A stretch of DNA of 64,000 bases, taken from contig NZ_CP069004.1 of the NCBI RefSeq assembly GCF_016801775.1, positions 1,426,001 through 1,490,000 on the forward strand, written 5' to 3'. The position numbers were made by a program, and so were the translations under genes. Source of the stretch: Sulfitobacter mediterraneus (GTDB taxonomy: Bacteria > Pseudomonadota > Alphaproteobacteria > Rhodobacterales > Rhodobacteraceae). The notes below the pieces were generated by a model. It was not told where the DNA came from. It ran no database searches and was given only the letters and a program-made list of their open reading frames with translations. Shown piece after piece: positions 17,731 to 26,622 of the stretch; position 1 is the stretch's first letter; each line of letters opens with the position of its first letter.

Positions 17731-19017
17731 ATGTCTGACCCGCTTCGCCTTGGTATCGCCGGTTTGGGCACGGTGGGTATTGGTGTGGTGCGCATCATTC
17801 GCCAGCAGGCGGCACTGCTGTCCGCCCGCACCGGACGAGAGATCACAATTTCCGCGGTTTCTGCCCGCAGCAAAGGCCGGGATCGCGGCATTTCGCTGTC
17901 TGGTTACGCTTGGGAAGATGATCCGGTGGCCCTCGCAACCCGCGACGATGTTGATGTCTTTGTTGAACTGATGGGCGGCGAAGATGGCCTTGCCAAAGAC
18001 GCAACCGAGGCGGCGCTGAAGGCAGGCAAACATGTGGTCACGGCCAACAAGGCAATGCTGGCCATCCACGGCCAGGCGCTGGCCGAACTGGCCGAAGCCA
18101 AGGGGCTGACCCTGCGCTACGAGGCCGCTGTTGCTGGCGGCATTCCGGTGATCAAGGCCCTGTTCGAAGGGCTGGCAGGCAATGAGATCAAGCGCGTGAT
18201 GGGCGTTATGAATGGCTCTTGCAACTACATCCTGACGCGCATGGAAAATTCCGGCAAAACCTATCAGGAAATCTTTGCCGAGGCCGATGGCCTTGGCTAC
18301 CTTGAGGCAGACCCGCAGCTGGATGTGGGCGGGATCGACGCCGCCCACAAGCTGGCAATCCTCAGCGCCATCGCCTTTGGCACCAAGGTCGATTTTGACG
18401 GTATCCAGCTGGAAGGCATAGAGCGGGTCAGCATCGAGGATATCAATGCTGCCGCCGATATGGGCTATAAGATCAAGCTCCTCGGCGTCGCCCAGAAAAC
18501 GGGCCGCGGTCTGGAACAGCGCATGCAGCCTTGCCTTGTCCCTGAAACATCACCGCTTGGCCAACTTGACGGCGGCACCAATATGGTGGTCATCGAAGGC
18601 GATGCCGTCGGCCAGATCGTTCTGCGCGGCGCAGGTGCGGGCGAAGGTCCAACCGCAAGCGCGGTGATGGCCGATGTCTGCGACATTGCACGGGGCTGGT
18701 CCGGTCCGGTCTTTGGCCAGCCAGCCGCGACGCTGGAAACCTCGCAATCGGCGCAGTCACAGGCCGCCGCCCCTTATTATCTGCGCATGGCCTTGGTCGA
18801 CAAACCGGGTGCCTTGGCCAAGATCGCCACCGTTCTGGGCGAAGCGGGCGTGAGCATCTACCGGATGCGCCAGTATGAGCATGATGCCCCCTCCGCGCCG
18901 GTGTTGATCGTCACGCACAAGACAACCCACGCCGCGCTTGAGGCGGCGCTTGAGAATATGCACGGCACCGGTGTTCTGGCCGGTGAACCCGTGGCACTGC
19001 GGATCGAAGAGGTCTGA
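17731..19017 (+). CDS. hom: Homoserine dehydrogenase
   Basis: 428 residues. NAD(P)-binding GIAGLGTVGIGVVR, catalytic-domain segments ANKAMLAIHG and GVMNGSCNYILTRM, and a C-terminal ACT domain (YYLRMALVDKPGALAKIATVLGEAG) for feedback control. It reduces aspartate semialdehyde to homoserine for Thr/Met synthesis. AAAGGAA precedes the ATG at good spacing. A strong hairpin terminator follows at 19049-19084. In related genomes hom is, as I recall, followed by glpX; here 16 kb of accessory genes intervene. Confidence 0.96.
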   Translation: MSDPLRLGIAGLGTVGIGVVRIIRQQAALLSARTGREITISAVSARSKGRDRGISLSGYAWEDDPVALATRDDVDVFVELMGGEDGLAKDATEAALKAGKHVVTANKAMLAIHGQALAELAEAKGLTLRYEAAVAGGIPVIKALFEGLAGNEIKRVMGVMNGSCNYILTRMENSGKTYQEIFAEADGLGYLEADPQLDVGGIDAAHKLAILSAIAFGTKVDFDGIQLEGIERVSIEDINAAADMGYKIKLLGVAQKTGRGLEQRMQPCLVPETSPLGQLDGGTNMVVIEGDAVGQIVLRGAGAGEGPTASAVMADVCDIARGWSGPVFGQPAATLETSQSAQSQAAAPYYLRMALVDKPGALAKIATVLGEAGVSIYRMRQYEHDAPSAPVLIVTHKTTHAALEAALENMHGTGVLAGEPVALRIEEV

Positions 19018-19048
19018 CCCGCCGCTGGCACCGGGGCCGAAATAAAAC

Positions 19049-19084
19049 AGGCGCGAGATCATCTGATCCCGCGCCTTTCTTTTT
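19049..19084. terminator. Bidirectional rho-independent terminator between hom and the catabolic cluster
   Basis: Stem AGGCGCG-A-GATC / GATC-C-CCGCGCCT style with a 4-nt loop, followed on the plus strand by TTTCTTTTT and on the minus strand by TGTTTTATTT. It can therefore stop both hom (plus) and the long minus-strand operon ending with the RraA-like gene. Confidence 0.8.
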
Positions 19085-19101
19085 GGTCTGATCCGTGCCC
19101 T

Positions 19102-19797
19102 TCAGGTACGCTGGCGTTCGAATTCGGCCCAGGCCGCCTCAAAACTGGCAAAGTCAAAGCCCGGCTCCCGCGCGGCATTCAGAACAATCTTTTCTGTCTC
19201 CAGGAGTTTGGCAATCGCGCCGCCGATCGCTCCCAGGTAATCATCCGGGATCACCAAGGCACCGTGACGGTCCGCATGCACCATCTCATTGTCCGCGACC
19301 TGCATCCCAAAGACGGTCACCGGTGTTGCGATTTCCAGCACATGCACAAAACCGTGGCTTGGCCCCACCGATCCGGCAATCACCGGAAAGTTGTCAGGCA
19401 AATCGCCCAGATCGCGCATCACCCCGTTGGTCAAGGCTCCGGCTAGGCCAAAGCCCTTGTGGACACTGGTGTTGATCTCGCCCCAATAGGCACCGATGGC
19501 CGCATCACCATCCACGTCTTCGACCACCGCCAGCGCCGGACGCGGGCCGCTGGCCATGTGGCGGTAATAATCCATACGCCGGGCGCGGATCACATCCGCC
19601 TCTTCTGTTGGGGGCGCAATCGCCGAGATTTTGGCCGTGCGGGCGCGGCCCACGATGGCCCCCGCGCCAGGATCACTGCACAGCACCGTGCCGCGCGTGA
19701 AACGGTCAAAACCGCGCTTGCCCTCCACCACCTCGATGGCGTTGCACACGGTTGGCGTATCGACAGAGCGCAGCAGCGCCAGCAGTTGTTCATCCAT
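19102..19797 (-). CDS. RraA-family protein (HMG/CHA-aldolase-like)
   Basis: 231 residues. RraA-like fold with the hallmark GALTNGVMRDLGDLP (Arg/Asp pair that binds substrate and metal in the aldolase subgroup) and GDAAIGAYWGE upstream. Members cleave 4-hydroxy-4-methyl- or 4-carboxy-4-hydroxy-2-oxo acids to pyruvate plus pyruvate or oxaloacetate, or decarboxylate oxaloacetate; true RraA (RNase E regulator) lacks the Arg/Asp pair. As the last gene of a catabolic operon, a pathway-ending aldolase role fits. It overlaps the hydrolase gene by 8 bp. The actual substrate is unknown. Confidence 0.82.
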   Translation of the reverse strand: MDEQLLALLRSVDTPTVCNAIEVVEGKRGFDRFTRGTVLCSDPGAGAIVGRARTAKISAIAPPTEEADVIRARRMDYYRHMASGPRPALAVVEDVDGDAAIGAYWGEINTSVHKGFGLAGALTNGVMRDLGDLPDNFPVIAGSVGPSHGFVHVLEIATPVTVFGMQVADNEMVHADRHGALVIPDDYLGAIGGAIAKLLETEKIVLNAAREPGFDFASFEAAWAEFERQRT

Positions 19798-20497
19798 TGT
19801 CTATCTCCTCAAGCCAGCGGCGCAGCGCGGCGGTTGTTTCGTCAGGTTGTTCCAGCACCGGCAAATGGCCCGCGCCTTCGATGATGCAAAGCCGTGATTG
19901 GGGCATCAGACCGGCCATCAATTCATGCCGCTCCACCGGGCAAAGCTGATCCTGCCGCCCGCAGAGCACCAGCGCCGGACCGTCAAAGCAGCGCAAGGTT
20001 TCGGTCTGGTCGGGCCGGTTCATCAGGGCAACGGATTGGCGGCAAAACACCTCCGGCCCCAGCGCCAATGCCATATCCATACACAGATCTAGGATCTCGC
20101 CCCGGCGCGGCCCATCGCTGAGGTAGTTGGGCTTCATCTCGTCGCGCATCACGCTATCAAGCTGGCCATTGCGGGCCTTGTCCATCTGCGGGGCGCGTCG
20201 GGCTTTGACCTCATCTTTTTCCGCCAATGGATTGGTGTCCATCAGGGCCAGCCCCGCAACGCGGTCCGGCGCCTGGCGCAAGACCTCCATCGCCACGATC
20301 CCGCCCATAGACAATCCGCCAAGGGCAAATCGCGGCGGCGCGGCGGCAAGGATCGTTTCGGCCAAGGCCTCGACACTATCCGCGCTGGCAAGGTCATGGA
20401 CCTCTACCGCACGGCCCGCGCCGAAAACATCAATCTGGGGGGAAAACAGCCGGGCATCACACATCATGCCCGGCAACAGAACAAGCGGGGTTGTCAC
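19790..20497 (-). CDS. Alpha/beta hydrolase
   Basis: 235 residues from a GTG start that overlaps the upstream stop codon (GTGA). Oxyanion/N-terminal LLPGMMCDARLF, nucleophile elbow GGLSMGGIVAMEV (Ser), late Asp in LCGRQDQLCPVE and His in EGAGHLPVLEQP complete the triad. Related enzymes include enol-lactonases and C-C or ester hydrolases. A longer in-frame extension would lie inside the MetE-like gene and was rejected. Co-transcribed with RraA-like and MetE-like genes; substrate unknown. Confidence 0.83.
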   Translation of the reverse strand: MTTPLVLLPGMMCDARLFSPQIDVFGAGRAVEVHDLASADSVEALAETILAAAPPRFALGGLSMGGIVAMEVLRQAPDRVAGLALMDTNPLAEKDEVKARRAPQMDKARNGQLDSVMRDEMKPNYLSDGPRRGEILDLCMDMALALGPEVFCRQSVALMNRPDQTETLRCFDGPALVLCGRQDQLCPVERHELMAGLMPQSRLCIIEGAGHLPVLEQPDETTAALRRWLEEIDNG

Positions 20498-21618
20498 TTG
20501 ACCAGTGCCACCCCTTCGGCCAATGCCGACAGCTTGGCATAGGCGATATCGGGATCCACAGTGCCAAATCCGGCAAAGGTGCCAAAGCCGCAATCGCTTC
20601 CTGCGATGACCCTGTCCTTGCCTACGATATCGACAAACCGCTGGGTCCGCTGCGCCACCAGTTCGGGATGCTCGACAAAATTGGTGGTGGTATCGACGAC
20701 ACCGGGCACCAGCACCTTGTGATCCGGGATATCCGCCTTGCGGTCCCGGAACGTGGTCCATTCATGGCCATGGCGCGGATTGGAGGTTTCGAACAACACA
20801 TACTGCGCCTTGGCAGACATCAGCGTATCAAACATGGTCGCCATCGGCACGTCGCAGATATGCGGCCCCTCGTAGTTGCCCCAGCAGATATGAATGCGCA
20901 CTTTGTCTTCCGGCACGTTTTGCAGCGCATGGTTCAACGCCTCGACATGGGAGTTGGCGATCTTCACAAACTCTGCATCGCTCAGATCGTTGAAAAGCAT
21001 GTGCCGCGACAGCGCCAGATCCGGGCAATCAAGTTGCAGATCCAGACCCGAGGCCACAATCGCCTCGTATTCGTCTTTCATCGCATCCGCCAGCGCCGCC
21101 AGATAGGCCTCGCGGGTGGCATAGTGATCGTTCTGCAAAAACAGCGAGATCACACCGGGCGATGCTGCATTCATAAAACCGCGCTCTGCGCCATGCGTGG
21201 CCATCGCGGCCTTGAGGTTGGCAATGTCTTTCTCAAGCTCGCCCTGACCTTTGGATTTGACCGGCCCTACGCACATCGGGCGGGCATATTGCGGGGTGCC
21301 GCCGTCATCGGCCAAACGTTTGAGAAAGCCGGGAAATTTCTTGAGATCCGCTGGCGCGTGGCGGGGGCTGTCGCCGTCAAATCCGGTGTAGCGGTCTTTG
21401 ACATATGTGGCATAGCTGATCTTGGAGGTTTCCCCGTCCGAGACAATGCTGACGCCCGCCTCAACCTGTTTGCGCACGGTGTCCGACACCGCCGCAGTCA
21501 TTGCCGCGTCAAAGGCCGCCGGATCGTAGTTTTCGTTGTTTTCGCGGGCGAAAATGAAATCCACGACCTCTTGGGTCCGGGGCAAAGAGCCCACATGGGT
21601 GGTTTTGATCGTTGTCAT
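20494..21618 (-). CDS. MetE C-domain / epoxyalkane-CoM-transferase-like zinc enzyme
   Basis: 374 residues, the size of a stand-alone MetE catalytic barrel. TTHVGSLPR at the N-terminus is typical of the family. Zinc ligands are visible: His243-x-Cys245 (HICWGN), Glu277 (LFETSN) and Cys343 (GSDCGFGTF). The family includes archaeal or core MetE, epoxyalkane:coenzyme M transferase and other zinc-thiolate alkyl transferases, all of which activate a thiol. There is no N-terminal MetE domain, so it is not the normal housekeeping methionine synthase. GGAAGAG lies upstream of the ATG. The catabolic context suggests demethylation or thiol/epoxide transfer on the imported substrate, which is inference. 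Confidence 0.83.
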   Translation of the reverse strand: MTTIKTTHVGSLPRTQEVVDFIFARENNENYDPAAFDAAMTAAVSDTVRKQVEAGVSIVSDGETSKISYATYVKDRYTGFDGDSPRHAPADLKKFPGFLKRLADDGGTPQYARPMCVGPVKSKGQGELEKDIANLKAAMATHGAERGFMNAASPGVISLFLQNDHYATREAYLAALADAMKDEYEAIVASGLDLQLDCPDLALSRHMLFNDLSDAEFVKIANSHVEALNHALQNVPEDKVRIHICWGNYEGPHICDVPMATMFDTLMSAKAQYVLFETSNPRHGHEWTTFRDRKADIPDHKVLVPGVVDTTTNFVEHPELVAQRTQRFVDIVGKDRVIAGSDCGFGTFAGFGTVDPDIAYAKLSALAEGVALVK

Positions 21619-21635
21619 GTGGGCTCTTCCCTTGT

Positions 21636-22604
21636 TTAGTTTTCGGTCCAGGTTGCGCCGGCCGGATCATCGGTCGCGGTTACACGATAAAGGCTGGCCT
21701 CGCCGGTCATGGAGGGGGCCAGCGCATGGGCCTCCTGTGGGTTGATCAGCGCGGTGTCACCGGGGTTTAGCACAGTTTCATAACCTTCAAAACGCAATGT
21801 CCAATGGCCGCGCATCGGCATCAGCACAACATGTTTTTCATGGCTGTGCATCTCGTCCGCGATGGACCCACGGGTCAGGAAATCCACCTCGAAACCCGGT
21901 TTGTCTTTCAGCAATGCATCGGTGCCGATCACCTTGGCCGGCTTCTTGCCGGCCAGTGCCATCAGATCCCAGTACCGCGCGACATATCGCGGCACGACAT
22001 TTTCCACGGGCACTTCGGGGAATTCCTTGAGCTGTTCGGCGCTCAGCAATGGCATGGGCGATACATTGTGCGGCAGCTCCTGACCCTTCTTGGTGTCATA
22101 AAGCACACCGTTCTCGCCCAGAACCAATCCATGCGCACTGGCCTCTTCGATCACATGCGGCGCCCAGGTCACGCCGCCACCTGCATCGTCACCGCCAAGG
22201 ATGGCCATGATCATCCCGTAATCGGTGCCAACGTTTTCAAAGCCGCGGAAAATGCCGGTGGGGATGTTAAAGATATCCCCCTCTTCGGCGATAAATTCGC
22301 CCGCTGTGCCGTGCAGACCCCAGAAAAAGCGCCAGCGCCCTTTCAGAACAAAAAACACCTCTGCCGTGGTGTGGCTGTGCAGGGAGTTGCGGCATTTGGG
22401 CGGTTGTCCCGCCGCCCCGATGTTAAAGCCGGGGGTGTCGCGGATATGGACGTGTTGGTCCGGGCTTTCGGAAACCCCGCCGCCGATAATAGTAAAGTTT
22501 TCCTTTTGATCGCTGCCCGGTGTGTGAGCGTCGATAAAGGCCGTTTTGCAGGGCTTCAGCTCGCCATAGCGAACGATGCGTTTTTCGATGTCTGCGCGTG
22601 TCAT
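21636..22604 (-). CDS. Bicupin protein
   Basis: 322 residues with two cupin domains. N-terminal: LHSHTTAEVFFVLKGRWRFFWG (about residues 76-97) and GDIFNIPTGIFRGFEN. C-terminal: MHSHEKHVVLMPMRGHWTLRFEG (about 248-270) and GDTALINPQEAHAL. Both motif-1 copies keep two His residues, and a Glu in the first copy, so metal binding is likely. Such proteins may be dioxygenases, isomerases or oxalate-decarboxylase-like enzymes. It lies 17 bp upstream of the MetE-like gene on the same transcript. No function can be fixed. Confidence 0.82.
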   Translation of the reverse strand: MTRADIEKRIVRYGELKPCKTAFIDAHTPGSDQKENFTIIGGGVSESPDQHVHIRDTPGFNIGAAGQPPKCRNSLHSHTTAEVFFVLKGRWRFFWGLHGTAGEFIAEEGDIFNIPTGIFRGFENVGTDYGMIMAILGGDDAGGGVTWAPHVIEEASAHGLVLGENGVLYDTKKGQELPHNVSPMPLLSAEQLKEFPEVPVENVVPRYVARYWDLMALAGKKPAKVIGTDALLKDKPGFEVDFLTRGSIADEMHSHEKHVVLMPMRGHWTLRFEGYETVLNPGDTALINPQEAHALAPSMTGEASLYRVTATDDPAGATWTEN

Positions 22605-22658
22605 ATGAATATTCCGTTTGTTCAGTTGTCTGGTTTTGGATGTGGGCCGATGGCCCGT

Positions 22659-22796
22659 TCAGATCACTGCAACTCCCGGTGGGCGCAGGTTCAGCCGCCG
22701 CGCACGGCGGCTTTGGAAATAGGCATGCAAACGCCGGGTCTGCGCGGTCTCGCACAGGCCCGATGTCTGGCAAAAGGGCTGTTGCCCTGCGTCCAT
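22659..22796 (-). CDS. Possible 45-residue small protein
   Basis: Frame MDAGQQPFCQTSGLCETAQ... ending in a basic stretch (QSRRARRLNLRP) and VAVI. GGAG sits 9 nt before the ATG, and the start codon lies 1 nt after the TAA stop of the SnoaL-like gene, a spacing that suggests translational coupling. It fills most of the only sizeable gap (193 bp) between the SnoaL and bicupin genes. Two Cys in a C-x5-C arrangement. No known family. Absence of homologs would make it doubtful. Confidence 0.4.
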   Translation of the reverse strand: MDAGQQPFCQTSGLCETAQTRRLHAYFQSRRARRLNLRPPGVAVI

Positions 22797-22797
22797 T

Positions 22798-23787
22798 TTA
22801 AAGGTCTCCGGTCTGAAGCAGGATTTGCTTCCAGACAGATGTTTCGTCAAACAAGGACCATTCGCGGCGCAGCTTGGGCTCGCCGCCCACAAGCGCCCCA
22901 AATTCGGCGTGACTTGCACCGAGGATGAACACATCCTTGCCCGTGGGCACACCAAAGCTGCCCCAACCGCTGTGCTTGCCGTGCAAGGTCCAGCGCAAGG
23001 CTGCTCGGGGCGGCATCATTGGATCATCGCGGCCAATCGTGTGGTGGATCTTGAACTCCGCATTCGGGAAGGACGCCCGAAGCCCCATCCAGAACTGGTC
23101 CGCCCCGTCGAATGACATCGCTTCAATGCCGCCCGGATAATTAAGGTTCGCCGCGCGGTCATATTCCTGCGGGATCACGGTAAAATCGGCATTCATGATA
23201 CGGGTCAGGATATCGGCGAACCGCTGTCCCCATTCATTGTCGTTGCCGGTGCCCTTGTAGGGACCTTCGACGTCATTTGCAGGGGTATAGGGCCGTACAC
23301 AATTTTCCGGACCACCCTCGCGGGCGATGAGATCACGGGCATAATCCTTGGGGTCAACGCCCAGCTGGCGCACAATCGCACCCTGATCGCGGATCAGCCA
23401 TTCGTCGTTGATCTGGTTATTGATCGCATGGCAATCCGCAAGAATCCGGTAACCCAGTTTCTTGCCCGTCGCCGCGCCGTAAACGCCAGGATTGCTGTGC
23501 GTTGCCGTCGAATACAGCCGGTGCGAGCTGAGCATGCCCTCCTCGGGCGTGCCGGACCAAATGACGTCTTCGCCAAACAGGGTCCGGTCAGGAAACTCCG
23601 CCAGCGTGGCCATGGTGGCCGCAATCACCCCTTCATTGCCAACCACAACCGAGGCAGGTGAGCGCACAACGATGTCGGGTGCATAATATTGATGCAGCGT
23701 GGAAATGCCGCGATCTTCCCAGATCTCTTTGGTGATACCGATGATATAGTCGGGAAAATCGGTGAATTTAGGGTCAAACCCTTTCAT
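22798..23787 (-). CDS. SnoaL/NTF2-like protein 1 (two-domain)
   Basis: 329 residues. The first NTF2-fold half contains GYRILADCHAINNQINDEWLIRDQGAIVRQLGVD (about 110-143), matching the conserved tract in the other SnoaL-like proteins of the cluster; a second half repeats the fold (LRASFPNAEFKIHHTIGRDD...). The family covers polyketide cyclases, isomerases and dehydratases. The ATG at 23787 (MKGFDPKF) has AAGG 9 nt upstream and overlaps the lacI stop by 4 bp (ATGA); the ATG 9 nt earlier abuts the ribosome site. Function unknown. Confidence 0.78.
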   Translation of the reverse strand: MKGFDPKFTDFPDYIIGITKEIWEDRGISTLHQYYAPDIVVRSPASVVVGNEGVIAATMATLAEFPDRTLFGEDVIWSGTPEEGMLSSHRLYSTATHSNPGVYGAATGKKLGYRILADCHAINNQINDEWLIRDQGAIVRQLGVDPKDYARDLIAREGGPENCVRPYTPANDVEGPYKGTGNDNEWGQRFADILTRIMNADFTVIPQEYDRAANLNYPGGIEAMSFDGADQFWMGLRASFPNAEFKIHHTIGRDDPMMPPRAALRWTLHGKHSGWGSFGVPTGKDVFILGASHAEFGALVGGEPKLRREWSLFDETSVWKQILLQTGDL

Positions 23788-24803
23788 TGTGTCCATCCTT
23801 CAGGAATGCGTGCCGAGCTGCGTACAACCAGCTGGCCTTCTATTTCAAACAGGCCGGGTTTTCCGGCTGGTTTTTCAATTTGGTCGATCAGAGTTTCGAC
23901 CGTTGCATCGACCATGCGATTGACCGGTTGCCGCAGCGTTGTCAGGTCGTAAGAGCCCCAACTTGCCATTGGCACATCGTCATATCCCACAATCGAAATG
24001 TCTCTGCCGGGTGTCATCCCGGCGTCGCGGACCGCGTCCATCACGGCAAAGGCCATGTGATCGTTGCCAACAAAAATCGCATCTGCCGGGTCTGTACGGT
24101 CCACCAGGGACCGCGCCGCCGCCATTGCGATATCGCGTTTATACATGCCTTCCAGCACGTCAAACGGCTCCACCCCTGCCGCTTCAAGCGCGGTAACAAA
24201 CCCCTCTTGGCGATCACGGCCCGTCGAACTGCCCTGCCAACCGGCGATATGGGCGATCCGCTCATGTCCGCCAGCCATCAGGAATTCCGCCACCTTGGCG
24301 CCGCCCAACACGTTGTTTGAGGTGACGTTGGAAAACCCTTCGCCGTTTTGGCCCCGGTTGAACAGAACGACAGGAATCCCAGCCGAGCGCGCCCGCGCCG
24401 CCAGATCCGAACTCATCGAAACCGACGCCGCGACAATGCCATCGACCTGATAATCCATCAGATCCTGCAAAACGCTGTCGATCCCGTCGGTGGAGTTTGG
24501 CGCGGTGAAGATCAGGATGTGATAGCCCTTGGCCTGCAAGGCATTTGAAAGCAGTTCAAGCGCGACGGGATAGAATTGGTTTTCCAGATAGGCCACCACC
24601 AACCCGATGATGCGGCTGCGCCCTGATACCATCGCACGGGCCAGAACATTGGGCCGGTAGCCCAGTTCTGCCGCGGCAGTGCGCACCTTCTCCACAGTCT
24701 TGGCCGAGGCCGAAGCACCGGGCGTGAACACCCGGCTGACCGCCGATTGGCTTACGCCTGCGCGGGCGGCAACTTCTGCTGAGGTGACCTTGTTCTGCGC
24801 CAT
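23784..24803 (-). CDS. LacI-family transcriptional regulator of the catabolic cluster
   Basis: 339 residues. The N-terminal LacI HTH and hinge (VTSAEVAARAGVSQSAVSRVF ... ASAKTVEKVRTAAAELGYRPN, shown in parts) is followed by a periplasmic-binding-protein-like ligand domain (IIGLVVAYLENQFYP; SIVGYDDVPMASWGSYDLTTLRQP). It lies in the middle of the operon it presumably controls. Matching CG-centred palindromes are found at 33204-33219 and 33260-33275 in the cluster's divergent promoter. The start at 24803 (MAQNKVT) gives the usual short arm before the HTH; an ATG at 24818 is possible but sits directly on GGAGG. Confidence 0.92.
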   Translation of the reverse strand: MAQNKVTSAEVAARAGVSQSAVSRVFTPGASASAKTVEKVRTAAAELGYRPNVLARAMVSGRSRIIGLVVAYLENQFYPVALELLSNALQAKGYHILIFTAPNSTDGIDSVLQDLMDYQVDGIVAASVSMSSDLAARARSAGIPVVLFNRGQNGEGFSNVTSNNVLGGAKVAEFLMAGGHERIAHIAGWQGSSTGRDRQEGFVTALEAAGVEPFDVLEGMYKRDIAMAAARSLVDRTDPADAIFVGNDHMAFAVMDAVRDAGMTPGRDISIVGYDDVPMASWGSYDLTTLRQPVNRMVDATVETLIDQIEKPAGKPGLFEIEGQLVVRSSARIPEGWTQ

Positions 24804-25567
24804 CAGTCTGCTGTCCATCCTCCGTCGATCAGCATCGCCGTGCCGGTGACAAGCGCAGAGGCATCTGAGGCCAGATATACCGCAGCGCCCATGATATCCT
24901 CGACCTCGCCTGCGCGGCCCAGCTTGATCTTCTCTTCGATCCAGGCGCGTTTGGCCGGATCATCAAATGTCGGGCGTGTCAGGTCGGTCAGGATGAAGGT
25001 CGGGCAAATGGTGTTGATGCGGATCTTCGCCGGTCCCCATTCAATCGCCATCGCCTTGGTCATGCCTTCCACGGCATGTTTGGACGCACAATAAAGCGCC
25101 CGTTCCTGTCCTCCGACATGACCCATCTGGCTGGAGATCGTGATCAGTGAACCCGGCTTGCCCGCATCCATCAACCCCTGTGCCACGGCTTGGGCCAAGA
25201 AATAGGTGCCGCGCACGTTCACGCCCATCACCGCGTCAAAATCCTCTGACGTTGTGTTCAGCGCCGGAGCATGGCGCGCCGTGCCAGCGGCATTGAGCAG
25301 GATATCAAACGGATCGGCCGCACCGACCGCTGCGCGGGTGCCTTCCAGATCGCCGATGTCCAACTGCATGATTTCCGCGCTCCAGCCCTTTTCAGCAAAG
25401 GCCGCCGCGCAGTCTTCCAAGGCGCCGCGCCGCCGGGCCGCCAGCGTGACAGAGGCGCCCGCCTCTGCCAAAGCGGTCGCGCAGGCCAGCCCGATCCCGG
25501 AAGACGCCCCCGCAACAAGGGCGCGTTTTCCATCCAGACGAAAGGACGGTGTTGAAGGCAATTCCAT
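24803..25567 (-). CDS. SDR-family NAD(P)-dependent oxidoreductase
   Basis: 254 residues, classical SDR. Cofactor motif GASSGIGLACA, NAAG near residue 90, catalytic Ser (ISSQMGHVGG) with Tyr-x3-Lys (YCASK), and a C-terminal LIDGGWTAD. Oxidises or reduces an alcohol/ketone, probably of a sugar-like or polyol-like intermediate. ATG at 25567 with GGAG 7 nt upstream, overlapping the previous stop by 1 bp. Very likely a pathway enzyme of the cluster. Confidence 0.9.
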   Translation of the reverse strand: MELPSTPSFRLDGKRALVAGASSGIGLACATALAEAGASVTLAARRRGALEDCAAAFAEKGWSAEIMQLDIGDLEGTRAAVGAADPFDILLNAAGTARHAPALNTTSEDFDAVMGVNVRGTYFLAQAVAQGLMDAGKPGSLITISSQMGHVGGQERALYCASKHAVEGMTKAMAIEWGPAKIRINTICPTFILTDLTRPTFDDPAKRAWIEEKIKLGRAGEVEDIMGAAVYLASDASALVTGTAMLIDGGWTAD

Positions 25568-26622
25568 CAAGGGTCTCCTACTGGGAATGGCACCGCGCCG
25601 GGCACGCGGGCCTTGTTGAACTCCCGCAGACGGGCAAAGACGTCTACACCCAATTGCCGGTAGGCATCCAGAATATCAACCGTCACCCAGTTCTCGCGGA
25701 TCTTGCCATCTTCAATACGCCAGAAATCCAGCGACCGCATGGTGATTTTCTTGCCCGAAGGGGCAATCCCGAGCCAACCGTCATGGGTCACGGTCTGGAT
25801 CATATTGGGCCAGCCCGTGACGGCAGCATAATTGTTGTCGCCAAAGAAGTGATAGGTGATCTCATCCACATATTGGCCGCGGTCCGGCATGCCGCCCAGA
25901 AACGGGATCTGGTGCCAGTTGCGAAAACCTGCATAGCCGCGCCCGGTTCCGATGCCCGCAGGCCCGTACCAGTTCATACGTTCGTCCCAATACTTGGGCA
26001 TTTGCATGACTTCAGGACCGCCTTTGGACGGATGCAGCTTGAGATGTTCCAGCATATCCACGATCAGGTCGCAGCTTTGCTGGCTTTGCTCAGGATCACG
26101 CGCGGGGCGGTGCAGCCCATCACAGGTGGCCGGCCCCGGCACGCAATACTCGCGCCCCAGCGAAGGCGACATGGGCCATGCATTGGCCTGCATCATCACT
26201 TCGGGGATGTCCCAGATCGCCTGAAACTCCACCACTTTGCCGTTCTCGAACCTGTAGAATTCGTGAAACCGCATGTGGCACAAATGGCCCGTTGGCGGGA
26301 TATCCAGAAACGGCGCGGCAAAGGTGCCGTAGAAATGCCCGCCGCAGCCGACCCATTCTGCCCCGTCGCCATCCTGCCCTGCCATCACGATCCAGTCGCG
26401 CCGCTCTACGTCGGGCCAAGCGGCCCGAAGCGGGGCCAAAGCCCCGTCATAAAACGCCTCAGCGCCGATCAGATCCCCGAAAGGGTGGCAGTGGTGAAAC
26501 ACTGCGTCCGGCGCAGTGATATCGTCAAGCGCCTTGCGAATGGCCGCCGCGTCCCAGTTGTACTGGGCCGCCCGCAGGGCCGCGAGGGCGCTTTTGTTGG
26601 CCTCGTGTCTGTCTTGCGTCAT
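25567..26622 (-). CDS. SnoaL/NTF2-like protein 2 (two-domain)
   Basis: 351 residues built from two NTF2-fold halves. In half 1: [28 protein letters not shown] and [26 protein letters not shown]. In half 2: [26 protein letters not shown] and [19 protein letters not shown]...QLGVDVF. The second half aligns by eye with the whole of protein 3 (27935-28471), and the first half with the start of protein 4 (33300-34301), so these are paralogs. ATGA overlap with the HisD-like gene. Catalytic type unknown (cyclase, dehydratase or isomerase are family options). Confidence 0.8.
   Translation of the reverse strand: MTQDRHEANKSALAALRAAQYNWDAAAIRKALDDITAPDAVFHHCHPFGDLIGAEAFYDGALAPLRAAWPDVERRDWIVMAGQDGDGAEWVGCGGHFYGTFAAPFLDIPPTGHLCHMRFHEFYRFENGKVVEFQAIWDIPEVMMQANAWPMSPSLGREYCVPGPATCDGLHRPARDPEQSQQSCDLIVDMLEHLKLHPSKGGPEVMQMPKYWDERMNWYGPAGIGTGRGYAGFRNWHQIPFLGGMPDRGQYVDEITYHFFGDNNYAAVTGWPNMIQTVTHDGWLGIAPSGKKITMRSLDFWRIEDGKIRENWVTVDILDAYRQLGVDVFARLREFNKARVPGAVPFPVGDP

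Noticed and set aside
20494..21618. Housekeeping methionine synthase metE
   Set aside because: Only the C-terminal barrel is present (374 residues versus about 750), and the neighbours are catabolic.
20491..21639. 382-codon plus-strand frame
   Set aside because: Antisense of the MetE-like gene; no domain.
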